A stretch of 64,000 nucleotides of DNA from Acidobacteriota bacterium (GTDB lineage: Bacteria > Acidobacteriota > Blastocatellia > Pyrinomonadales > Pyrinomonadaceae), in assembly GCA_016715115.1 (NCBI GenBank), contig JADKBM010000016.1, positions 1,116,001 to 1,180,000 of the forward strand, written 5' to 3'. The position numbers and the translations under genes are program-made. Within the stretch, counting starts at the first letter, position 1; each line of letters opens with the position of its first letter. The notes beneath the pieces were generated by a model, which searched no databases, was not told the DNA's origin, and saw only the letters and a list, made by a program, of their open reading frames with translations. Below, piece after piece: positions 32,865 to 40,325 of the stretch.

Positions 32865-33698
32865 TCACCTCAAATAGTCTTCCAGCCGGGTCGAGGCGTC
32901 GGTCTTTTCGTCACGGTATTTGACGATAATCGGCGCGTACAGCGACAAACCTTGGTCCTTTCCGAAACCGCTTGTGATCTGCCGTGATCCCTGGACGACG
33001 ACCGCGCTTGCCGGAATTTCAAGTGACTTCTCGGGCGTTGATTTGATGATCGTTCGATTCACTAGATCGAAGACCGGCGTTGATCGCGTGAGGATGACGC
33101 CGCTTGCGAGGACGACCTTTTCGCGCACTATCACTCCTTCATACACGCCGGTGTTGCCGCCGATCAAGCAATCGTCTTCGATGATCACCGGATTCGCATT
33201 GACCGGTTCGAGCACGCCGCCGATTTGCGCCGCGGCCGAAATATGGACGCGTTTTCCAACCTGCGCGCAGCTTCCGACAAGCGCGTGCGAATCGATCATC
33301 GTTCCCTCATCGACGTAGGCTCCGACATTGACGTAACACGGCGGCATCAGCACGACTCCGGGCGCAACGTAGGAGCCGTCGCGGATCGTCGATCCGCCCG
33401 GAACGATCCTGACCTGGTCGTCGAGGGTCATCGGCCGCAGCGGATAGGTTTCCTTGTCGAAGAACCTGAACGACTCGGATTCTTTGGACATTTCGACCAT
33501 TTTGCCCATCTTGAAGCCGAGCAAGATTCCGCGTTTGACCCATGCGTTGGTGATCCAGTTTCCGTCCGCAGTTTTCTCCGCGGCTCGGATCGCACCGGTC
33601 CGAAGCGCTGCTTTGAATTCCTCGAAAACACCGCGGTCGGCCGCGTCGAATTCGGATTTTGAGAGCAGTTGTTCGATTCGATTTTGAAGATTTTCCAT
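32865..33698 (-). CDS. dapD: 2,3,4,5-tetrahydropyridine-2,6-dicarboxylate N-succinyltransferase
   Basis: 277 residues from the ATG at 33696-33698 (MENLQNRIEQLL). DapD succinylates tetrahydrodipicolinate in the succinylase branch of lysine/diaminopimelate synthesis. Features: N-terminal helical part, then a left-handed beta-helix of hexapeptide repeats (VVLMPPCYVNVGAYVDEGTMIDSHALVGSCAQVGKRVHISAAAQIGGVLEP), and the C-terminal SSG-like ITSGFGKDQGLSLYAPIIVKYRD. dapA and dapB lie at 34965 and 39328, same strand, but not in one operon. Confidence 0.95.
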   Translation of the reverse strand: MENLQNRIEQLLSKSEFDAADRGVFEEFKAALRTGAIRAAEKTADGNWITNAWVKRGILLGFKMGKMVEMSKESESFRFFDKETYPLRPMTLDDQVRIVPGGSTIRDGSYVAPGVVLMPPCYVNVGAYVDEGTMIDSHALVGSCAQVGKRVHISAAAQIGGVLEPVNANPVIIEDDCLIGGNTGVYEGVIVREKVVLASGVILTRSTPVFDLVNRTIIKSTPEKSLEIPASAVVVQGSRQITSGFGKDQGLSLYAPIIVKYRDEKTDASTRLEDYLR

Positions 33699-34242
33699 AA
33701 TTCTCTTTCTTTGGCTCGCGTAGTGCAAGCATCAGACGCGTGCGGCCATAACCCCCAGTTCGCGTCGCAAGCGCCAGCGTGCGGCCATAACCCATACCCC
33801 AGTTCGCCTCACGAGCGCCATGCGGTCCGCAGCGCAAGCTGCGGGGCCATAAAGCTCGCGTAGCGAGCATCAGCGTGTAGCCCGCAGCGCGAGCTGCGGG
33901 ACAACGGCGAAAAGGAAGCAAGCTATCGTAGATAGCGGCAGAATTCGTGGCCAGATACATCGTAGATACGCTGTCGACGTCTGTCAAAAGCTCGACTTCT
34001 GACGCTATCTACGATAGCTCGCTTTCTTTTCGCCGTTGTCCCGCAGCTCGCGCTGCGGGCTACACGCTGGCGCTCGCTACGCGAGCTGGGGCATTTTGAT
34101 TCCCGGCCGAACGTGATGCTCGCTAAGCGACTGGGACATCTGAATCCCGGTCGCTCGTGATGCGCTACGCGAGATGGTTCGGGAAACACGATGTCGCTCG
34201 CTACGCGAGCTGGGGCGCGTTTCAGGTTTCACGTTTCACGTT
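33699..34242. repeat. REP-rich region next to the RAYT transposase
   Basis: Gene-free. Many units carry the palindrome GCTCGCTACGCGAGC or CTCGCGTAGCGAGC, often followed by TGGGG (for example 34070-34091 and 34193-34215), with further degraded copies from 33708. Similar units lie on the other side of the transposase gene (34849-34870 inverted, 34895-34914). Confidence 0.8.
33873..34067. repeat. 65-bp inverted repeat with 65-bp spacer
   Basis: Arms at 33873-33937 and 34003-34067 differ at only two positions, with a 65-base spacer between. Each arm contains a REP-type palindrome core (CCCGCAGCGCGAGCTGCGGG-like). It could form a very stable cruciform and looks like a BIME/MITE product of the adjacent transposase. 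Confidence 0.85.
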
Positions 34243-34689
34243 TCACGTCCATAGATATCGTTCGTCGAACTCCATTCCGGCCGCAATCAGAAGAGTCTTG
34301 AATTCTTCCTCGAAACTCACCCTTTTGTGGTGCTCAACCTGATTTTGAATATAGCCTCGAACGGAAGCGACTTGTGATTCGCCAACCGAGAAGGCCCCGT
34401 ATCCGTTTTGCCACTCGAATTTGGCATTAAGTTCCCGCCGTGCCCAGTTCGTAACATTCGGCTTAAGCTCCCGAAGGAACTCGGATACAGGCAATGTTGG
34501 TTTGAGTTTAACCAGCAAGTGAACATGATCTTCAATTCCGCCGATCTCGAGACATATGCCTCCGGTTCCGCGAATCGCTCCGCCCATATATTCGTATAAT
34601 CTCGGCCTAATTGTCGGCGTGATGAAGGGGAGTCGGTCTTTGGTTGAAAAAACAATGTGATAGAGAAGGTTCGTGTATGTGTGCGGCAT
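34243..34689 (-). CDS. REP-associated (IS200-like Y1) transposase, RAYT type
   Basis: 148 residues, complete. The HUH nuclease motif is His55-Val-His57 in GIEDHVHLLVKL, and the catalytic Tyr is Tyr113 in RGYIQNQVEHHKR. The N-terminus (NLLYHIVFSTKDRLPF) matches Y1 transposases. The gene lies between inverted and direct REP palindromes (33.7-34.25 and 34.85-34.91 kb), which is the arrangement expected for a domesticated RAYT. An IS200/IS605 element with other ends is less likely because no tnpB is present. Confidence 0.88.
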   Translation of the reverse strand: MPHTYTNLLYHIVFSTKDRLPFITPTIRPRLYEYMGGAIRGTGGICLEIGGIEDHVHLLVKLKPTLPVSEFLRELKPNVTNWARRELNAKFEWQNGYGAFSVGESQVASVRGYIQNQVEHHKRVSFEEEFKTLLIAAGMEFDERYLWT

Positions 34690-34842
34690 ATTGCTCCTTT
34701 TCAGCTATAGGGCTGAGGTGATTGGATTGACGTCGAGTCCGCGCGCGCGGACGCTTGAGGTTGTTTTTGCTAAGATACGGAAAAAACGACGGAAGTCAAA
34801 TTTGGCCGGATTGGGTTGCGACCGACGGCGTGTGATCGATCC

Positions 34843-34920
34843 CCAAAACCCCAGCTCGCGTAGCGCGCTGAGGATACTGTCATACAAAAATTGACCTCGC
34901 TACGCGAGCTTCGGTCTCCA
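34843..34920. repeat. REP units downstream of RAYT
   Basis: One inverted unit (CCCCAGCTCGCGTAGCGCGC, 34849-34868) and one direct (CTCGCTACGCGAGC, 34896-34909), matching those on the other side of the transposase gene. Confidence 0.7.
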
Positions 34921-34964
34921 CACTATCGTTGCGTGAGCAACGGGCGCGATTGACTTGCCAGGCA

Positions 34965-35858
34965 CTAAACGGCCTTCAGAATCTCCCGCAATTTCTTCCT
35001 TGTCGCCTCCGTCACCGGAACGAGCGGAAGCCGAAGATTCTCTTCCAGCAATCCCATCTCCCTCATCACGAACTTACACGGCGCGGGCGAGGCTTCGATG
35101 AAGTTTGCTTCCATCAACGGCAGCATTTTGTAATGCAACTTGCGGGCGGCGGTCCACGCGCCGTCGAGCGATTTCTCGACCATCGCGGACGTCTCTTTCG
35201 GCAACTCGTTCGAACAAACCGAAACAAGTCCGTCGGCACCGATCGAGATGAGCGGCAATGTCGTCGCGTCATCGCCCGAGAAGACCTTGAAATTCTTCGG
35301 CCGATTCGCGCAAATCTGCATTATCTGCGAGAAATTTCCGGATGCTTCTTTTGTGGCGACAATATTCCCGAATCGTTCAGCGAGTTTCAACGTCGTTTCA
35401 GCCGAGATATTCGACGCCGTTCGCGACGGAACGTTGTAGAGCATAATCGGCAGATCCTTGACCGATTTTGCGATCTCGCCGAAATGCGCGAGCATCCCTT
35501 CCTGCGTCGGCTTATTATAGTAAGGCGCGACGACGAGCGCTCCGTCGACGCCGAGTTCGCGGACCTTTCGCGTGAAATCGATCGTCACCGAGGTGCTGTT
35601 GCTTCCCGTCCCGGCGATGACGTAGGCCTTCAGTTTGTGGGCGACCTCGACCGTCATCTTGATGACGTGGAGGCGTTCGCGCTCATCCATCGTCACCGCC
35701 TCGCCGGTGGTGCCGCAAGGGATGAGGAGTCTGACGCCGTTCTTGATCTGTCGCGCGACAAGCGACCGGAAACAATCGTCATCGATCGAACCGTCTTCTC
35801 TAAACGGAGTTACGAGCGCGGTACCGCATCCGCGCAGCCATTCAAGCTTGATCGTCAT
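34965..35858 (-). CDS. dapA: 4-hydroxy-tetrahydrodipicolinate synthase
   Basis: 297 residues, typical. A class I aldolase of lysine synthesis condensing pyruvate and aspartate semialdehyde. Visible: GCGTALVTPF start, PCGTTGEAVTM, AGTGSNST, the Tyr in IMLYNVPSRT and the Schiff-base Lys in IVATKEASGN. The ATG is at 35856-35858. The upstream gap is shared with the divergent M23 lipoprotein gene. Confidence 0.95.
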   Translation of the reverse strand: MTIKLEWLRGCGTALVTPFREDGSIDDDCFRSLVARQIKNGVRLLIPCGTTGEAVTMDERERLHVIKMTVEVAHKLKAYVIAGTGSNSTSVTIDFTRKVRELGVDGALVVAPYYNKPTQEGMLAHFGEIAKSVKDLPIMLYNVPSRTASNISAETTLKLAERFGNIVATKEASGNFSQIMQICANRPKNFKVFSGDDATTLPLISIGADGLVSVCSNELPKETSAMVEKSLDGAWTAARKLHYKMLPLMEANFIEASPAPCKFVMREMGLLEENLRLPLVPVTEATRKKLREILKAV

Positions 35859-35939
35859 AACCTTGGATTCCTTCTCATAAACTACAAGAAAGTATATGCT
35901 TATCGGCGAGAAACTTACAAAAACGCATTGCGGTTGATT

Positions 35940-36578
35940 ATGAGATTCATAAGTTTTCTTTGCTGTTCAGCACTCGTCTTAGGGGTTGGATCCTGTGCGA
36001 ATTCCAATTCGCAATCCGGCAACTTGATAAAGGCCGACCCCAAAACGGTTATCGCTGAAAAATTCGCCTATCCGCTCGGGAAATCGGGGACGCTGACGCA
36101 GGCAAAAGACTCAAATGACGAATGGTACAACGCTCAGGATTTCGGCATCAATGACCATCTCGGCGAAGATTGGAACAAGAACTCAGGCGGAGACACCGAC
36201 TGCGGCGAGCCTGTTTTCGCGGTCGCGAACGGCCGGATCGTTTTCGCGGAAAACGCCGGACCGGGCTGGGGAAATGTTGTCATTGTTGAACATACGCTGA
36301 CGGATGGGAAGCGCGTCCAATCGTTATACGGGCATTTGCAGAAAATTCTGAAAACGTCGGGCGACGTCGAAATCCGTGAAAAGATCGGCGAAGTCGGAAA
36401 CGCCGACGGCCGCTATCTATGCCATCTTCACTTTGAAATTCGGACCGACGATTGTCCGATGTGGAACGAGCCCGGCGGCGGGTATTCAAAAGAAAACAAG
36501 GGCTGGATCGATCCGTCAGATTTTATCGACCGTTCGGAGTTCCGCCTTCAGGCGGCCCGCTCGCGAGATCGAAGTTGA
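35940..36578 (+). CDS. M23-family peptidase lipoprotein
   Basis: 212 residues from the ATG at 35940; a lipobox VGSC (Cys19) ends the signal. The LytM/M23 zinc motif is present as HLGEDWN (H-x3-D) near residue 59 and HLHFEIR (HxH) near 162. Such enzymes cut peptidoglycan cross-bridges or, when anchored, control other hydrolases. The last residues (SEFRLQAARSRDRS) are encoded by palindromic element copy C, so the natural C-terminus has been replaced or extended by the repeat. Confidence 0.88.
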   Translation: MRFISFLCCSALVLGVGSCANSNSQSGNLIKADPKTVIAEKFAYPLGKSGTLTQAKDSNDEWYNAQDFGINDHLGEDWNKNSGGDTDCGEPVFAVANGRIVFAENAGPGWGNVVIVEHTLTDGKRVQSLYGHLQKILKTSGDVEIREKIGEVGNADGRYLCHLHFEIRTDDCPMWNEPGGGYSKENKGWIDPSDFIDRSEFRLQAARSRDRS

Positions 36579-36618
36579 CGCCTTACAACGCATCAGCCGC
36601 CTAAGGACGGAACTCCAA
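36533..36618. repeat. Dispersed palindromic element, copy C
   Basis: Arms GGAGTTCCGCCTTCAGGCGG and CCGCCTAAGGACGGAACTCC. It forms the last codons of both converging genes: the M23 lipoprotein on one side and trpF on the other. Confidence 0.85.
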
Positions 36619-37257
36619 ACTCGTGAAAAACTCGTCCAACTTCCGCGGGTCGAGCCTTCCGTCGGTTCGGACGCTCGAACAGAGGTCGAATCCGAAAGGT
36701 CCGACGCGCTCAAATGCCTCGCGCACGTTCGAAGCGCCGATCCCGCCGGCCAGAAAAACGGGCTTACCGCATATCTCGACGATCCGCCGGCTCAGTTTCC
36801 AGTCGTGCACGCGCCCGGTCCCGCCGAGTTCCTTGACAGAGAGATTGGGATTTCCCGAATCGAGCAGAATCGAATCGACCAACGGCGCGATCTCGCAGGC
36901 TTCATCGACGGAGCGTTCGTCGATAACGTGAATGACTTGAACCAATTTAATACCCGGTAGCGCCGCGCGGATCTCTTGATACGCGCGGTTTTCGAGCGCG
37001 TCGACGATCTGAATCGTGTTCGTCTGCACTCGCCGGTGATGCGCGACGATATCCGCGGCGCGTGTTTCGCTGGTCAGCAGAAACGTCGCGATCGGCGGCG
37101 GCACGTCACGTGCGATCGCGAAAATCTCCTCATCGGTAATGACGCCGGGGCCGGATGGCATCGGACCGACCAAACCCAACGCGGAAGCGCCGGCGGCGAT
37201 CGCCAACGACGCTTCGGCGGAACTTGAAATGCAGCAGATCTTGATCTTGGGCTTCAT
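36601..37257 (-). CDS. trpF: Phosphoribosylanthranilate isomerase
   Basis: 218 residues. TrpF catalyses the Amadori rearrangement in tryptophan synthesis. Sequence order: KIKICCIS (catalytic Cys8; the usual KICG is KICC here), LLDSGNPN (catalytic Asp region), GGTGRVHDW, LAGGI and DLCSSVRTDGRLD phosphate-binding loops. The tail SLEFRP comes from palindromic element copy C. No other trp genes are in the window. Confidence 0.88.
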   Translation of the reverse strand: MKPKIKICCISSSAEASLAIAAGASALGLVGPMPSGPGVITDEEIFAIARDVPPPIATFLLTSETRAADIVAHHRRVQTNTIQIVDALENRAYQEIRAALPGIKLVQVIHVIDERSVDEACEIAPLVDSILLDSGNPNLSVKELGGTGRVHDWKLSRRIVEICGKPVFLAGGIGASNVREAFERVGPFGFDLCSSVRTDGRLDPRKLDEFFTSLEFRP

Positions 37258-37295
37258 CGGGTCGCGACCCGCCCGATGAAGATGGTCGAACGGGT

Positions 37296-38417
37296 CTATT
37301 TGAGATTCTCGATCTTCGCTTTCATCGTGTCAATCCTTCGGTCCATATACCGAAACCAGAGCGGCGGGAACAACGCGAAGATCATCATTCCCGGGTAACC
37401 GGTCGGCATCTGCGGACTCTCGGCGAGCGAGTCAAGAACCTGATAACGGCGGCTCGCACGAAAATGGTGGTCGGAGTGGCGTGACAATTCGAGCAGGATC
37501 GCGCGGCCGAGGATGTGATCCGAATTCCAGGAGTGCTGCGGCCCGACCCTTTCGTAGCGGCCGTTCGGCATACGCTCTCTCAACAGTCCGTAATGCTCGA
37601 TGTAGTTAACCGTTTCAAGCAGCAACTTTCCGATCACGGCCGCGGCCACGAACGCAATCAATGCAGTTCCGCCGAAAACGAACCAAATGCCGGAGAGCAG
37701 CGTGATCTGCGCGGCCGTGTAGCAGACCATCCGATTGTGAATCGAAAATCGCCACCTTCCGCGTTTGATCTGTTTATTGAATTCGATCTGCCAGGCCTGC
37801 CAATAACTGCCGAATTGCGAACGAAACCAGAACGCGTAAACCGTCTCGCCACGCCGTCCGGTCGCCGGGTCGCCGGGTGTCGCCGCGTTCCGGTGATGGC
37901 CGAGATTGTGATATGGGAGAAACTGATTTTCGAGCGACGTCAGCAAGGTGACTTCACCGAGAAACCGCTGAAATCGATCCGTCCGGTGTCCCAACTCGTG
38001 GCCGAGATTGATTCCGAGCAATGCGCACATCATTCCCATCGAGACCGTCCGTCCGATCAGATCAATACCCCAAACCGTTGTCGGATTCGAAATGGTCACG
38101 AGGAACACGGCCAACAATCCGATCTGAACGGCGACCAGAGCATTGAGAAACCAATCGAAAAACCGGTCCGATTCGAGTCGGCGCTTTTCGTCGGCCGTTG
38201 AGTTGCGTTTATCCGGCGACAGGAACAGTTCGAAGATCGGGACAAAGCCGAAAAAGAGAACAGCGGGCAAAAACGTCAGGAACCCCGACGATAAAAACGC
38301 AAGGAGCGTCGCCGCCGGAAAAATAATGACGGCAAAATACTTCAGCTTCTTAAATCCGATGCCCGTCACGGGAAAGCTCCAATCACCAATCGAAAGCGCG
38401 TTCAGCAGATACTTCAC
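37296..38417 (-). CDS. alkB: Alkane 1-monooxygenase
   Basis: 373 residues, using the GTG at 38415-38417 with GAGGAG ten bases upstream; a TTG at 38435 gives six more residues but overlaps that Shine-Dalgarno. Integral-membrane non-heme diiron hydroxylase. All eight-His motifs are present: HELGHR (about 140), HNLGHHRNAATPGD (about 170), NYIEHYGL (about 275) and LSRHSDHH (about 312), with about six membrane helices. It oxidises medium-chain alkanes to 1-alcohols with rubredoxin. Two FNR-type boxes lie 66-103 bp upstream of the start, just downstream of a Crp/Fnr gene. Confidence 0.93.
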   Translation of the reverse strand: MKYLLNALSIGDWSFPVTGIGFKKLKYFAVIIFPAATLLAFLSSGFLTFLPAVLFFGFVPIFELFLSPDKRNSTADEKRRLESDRFFDWFLNALVAVQIGLLAVFLVTISNPTTVWGIDLIGRTVSMGMMCALLGINLGHELGHRTDRFQRFLGEVTLLTSLENQFLPYHNLGHHRNAATPGDPATGRRGETVYAFWFRSQFGSYWQAWQIEFNKQIKRGRWRFSIHNRMVCYTAAQITLLSGIWFVFGGTALIAFVAAAVIGKLLLETVNYIEHYGLLRERMPNGRYERVGPQHSWNSDHILGRAILLELSRHSDHHFRASRRYQVLDSLAESPQMPTGYPGMMIFALFPPLWFRYMDRRIDTMKAKIENLK

Positions 38418-38482
38418 TTGAATCAAACTCCTCAACCTGCAAATTTGTCAGGCCAAAGATAGTCCAAAATTGCACGGCGGCT

Positions 38483-38498
38483 TTTGATATTAGTCAAA
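38483..38498 (-). promoter_or_regulatory. FNR-type box 1 upstream of alkB
   Basis: TTTGAT-N4-GTCAAA, a 16-bp palindrome close to the FNR consensus TTGAT-N4-ATCAA. Centre is 22 bp from box 2, two helical turns. Confidence 0.7.
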
Positions 38499-38504
38499 TT
38501 CCCG

Positions 38505-38520
38505 TTTGATCTCGGTCAAA
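38505..38520 (-). promoter_or_regulatory. FNR-type box 2 upstream of alkB
   Basis: Second TTTGAT-N4-GTCAAA palindrome in the same orientation. The N4 bases differ (CTCG against ATTA), so the arms are what is conserved. Confidence 0.7.
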
Positions 38521-38741
38521 AAATCACTTTGAGATTTCAGATTGAAATATGCGGGCTTTGAACAACCTGCTTAACCGCGCTTCCGGATCGGCTTACGGCA
38601 CGGTTATCAGCCGCAAGCTGTTCGGAAATCTGTGCATTCGGAGTAGTGGAAAATCGCAAATCCCAAATTGATAGCGGATATTTGACAGTTGACAGTGCGC
38701 AATCGTCGAGACCGGGAATTCTCTGAATTTGGCTCTATTGC

Positions 38742-39317
38742 TTAATTCGGCTTTGGTTTCTTCGAACGGATGCGGCTCAGGGTTTCCTGTGTGATTCCAA
38801 GGTATGAAGCGATGTTTCCGAGAGAAACCCGCTGCAGCAGATCGGGATGCTTCTCGATGATAAAACGATAGCGTTGTTCCGCGGTACGAAATTGAAGTGC
38901 GGTGTTCTTTTCCAACTGCTGTTCGAGGATCACGAGCAAAACCAGACGGCTGACGCGTTCGATCTCGGGGAACTTCTTAAACGATTCATCGAGGTCCGAA
39001 TAGCGCATCGAGTAAATTTCGGAATCCTCCAGTACCTCAATGAAGTAACGGCTCGGCTTGCGTTGAAAAAAACTGTCGAACGCCGTCACGAACGAGTGTT
39101 CCGCGGCGAACGAATCGGTTATGTCGCGGCCTTCTTCGTCGTGATAGAACCATCGGACCAGGCCGCGTTCGACAAACCAAAGCCGGTCACAAACTTCGCC
39201 CTCGCGGTGAAGCAGATGATGCCTCTGGAAACTGTGCTTGCGGCTCTTTCCCAATAACTCTTCCGCGACGGCGTCGGAAAGGGGGAAAAAGGTCTTGATG
39301 TAATCGACGAAATTCAT
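38742..39317 (-). CDS. Crp/Fnr-family transcription regulator
   Basis: 191 residues: cyclic-nucleotide-binding-type beta roll (about 20-110), dimer helix (about 115-140) and a C-terminal winged helix. The recognition helix reads ITQETLSRIRSK, with Glu178, Ser181 and Arg182 in the E-x-x-S-R order that lets FNR read TTGAT. The single Cys (Cys43) argues against an FNR-like [4Fe-4S] cluster. Two TTGAT-type boxes lie between this gene and alkB downstream, so alkB is the likely target. It follows dapB by 10 bp, probably cotranscribed. Effector unknown. Confidence 0.92.
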   Translation of the reverse strand: MNFVDYIKTFFPLSDAVAEELLGKSRKHSFQRHHLLHREGEVCDRLWFVERGLVRWFYHDEEGRDITDSFAAEHSFVTAFDSFFQRKPSRYFIEVLEDSEIYSMRYSDLDESFKKFPEIERVSRLVLLVILEQQLEKNTALQFRTAEQRYRFIIEKHPDLLQRVSLGNIASYLGITQETLSRIRSKKPKPN

Positions 39318-39327
39318 TCGTGCGGTT

Positions 39328-40047
39328 TCAAATACCCGCCGGTCGCGGCGGCATTATGAGCACTTCATCCATAACATCGGAAAACTCGTAAAAGCCTTGT
39401 CGTCCGGCGATCCATTCGGCGGCGAGGATCGCGCCGCGGGCAAAGCCCTCCCGCGAGCGAGCCGTGTGCGTCAATTCGATCGTGTCGGGCGCGGAATCGA
39501 AACCGACGGTGTGCGTTCCAGGAATATCGCCGGCGCGAGTCGCGGCGATCGAGAATTCGTCTCCGAACTGTTTCGCAACGATCTCTTTCAACTTAAGCGC
39601 GGTGCCGCTCGGCGCGTCCTTTTTCCGCGAATGATGGCGCTCTTCGATGAACACCTCGTACTCATCGAACTTCGAAACCAATTCGGCCGCAAAACCGGTT
39701 ATCCGAAAGAAGAGATTGACGCCGATGCTGAAGTTGGAACCGTAAACCAACGCTCCGTTTTTCGATTCGACCAAATCACGGATCGTTTCCCGTTCCCCGT
39801 TCCACCCGGTCGTCCCTTCGACCAAAGGAATTCCGGCGATCAAACAAGCCTCGACGTTGCGTCGCACCGCCCCGGCGACGGTGAAGTCGATCGCAACTTC
39901 CGCCCCGCGAAGCGTGTCAGCCAGCTGAACTGACGATAACCTGGCATCGATATCGTCGACAACAACCAGGATCTCGTGACCTTTCTCTTTAGCCAGCGTC
40001 GCGATGAGCTTGCCCATCGCCCCGTATCCGATCAGCGCAATCTTCAT
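39328..40047 (-). CDS. dapB: 4-hydroxy-tetrahydrodipicolinate reductase
   Basis: 239 residues. NAD(P)H-dependent reduction in lysine/DAP synthesis. GYGAMG nucleotide-binding start, the family signature EERHHSRKKDAPSGTALKL with the catalytic His-His and Lys, VEGTTGW and YGSNFSIGVNLF. It heads a two-gene unit with the Crp/Fnr regulator, an unexpected partner for a lysine gene. Confidence 0.94.
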   Translation of the reverse strand: MKIALIGYGAMGKLIATLAKEKGHEILVVVDDIDARLSSVQLADTLRGAEVAIDFTVAGAVRRNVEACLIAGIPLVEGTTGWNGERETIRDLVESKNGALVYGSNFSIGVNLFFRITGFAAELVSKFDEYEVFIEERHHSRKKDAPSGTALKLKEIVAKQFGDEFSIAATRAGDIPGTHTVGFDSAPDTIELTHTARSREGFARGAILAAEWIAGRQGFYEFSDVMDEVLIMPPRPAGI

Positions 40048-40325
40048 ATCTGCTATTTTGTCACATCGTTGCGCGAAATAATCAATTGATCTTTCGAGAC
40101 AGCTGATTAGTCCGATGCGTCACTATCAGCTTTCAATTATCAGCTAAGCACTATTCCGGAATGTTCCGATCATAACGCTTAGCTTGGGATTAACAAATTC
40201 AACCGCGGCCGCAGACACCTGCGGATCACGCGAACTTCCGCGTCAAGCAATGGAAATAACTTGTTAAATTGTGTTTAAAACGTTATGATTACACGCCTTC
40301 AGGTTCTCTGAATAAGATCACGATT

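Noticed and set aside
34243..34689. Active IS200/IS605 insertion sequence
   Set aside because: No TnpB/IscB partner and no duplicated ends beyond REP units; a RAYT explains the flanking palindromes better.
38483..38520. CRP-type (TGTGA-N6-TCACA) sites
   Set aside because: The arms are TTTGAT/GTCAAA, fitting FNR-type boxes, and the regulator helix has the FNR-type E-x-x-S-R.
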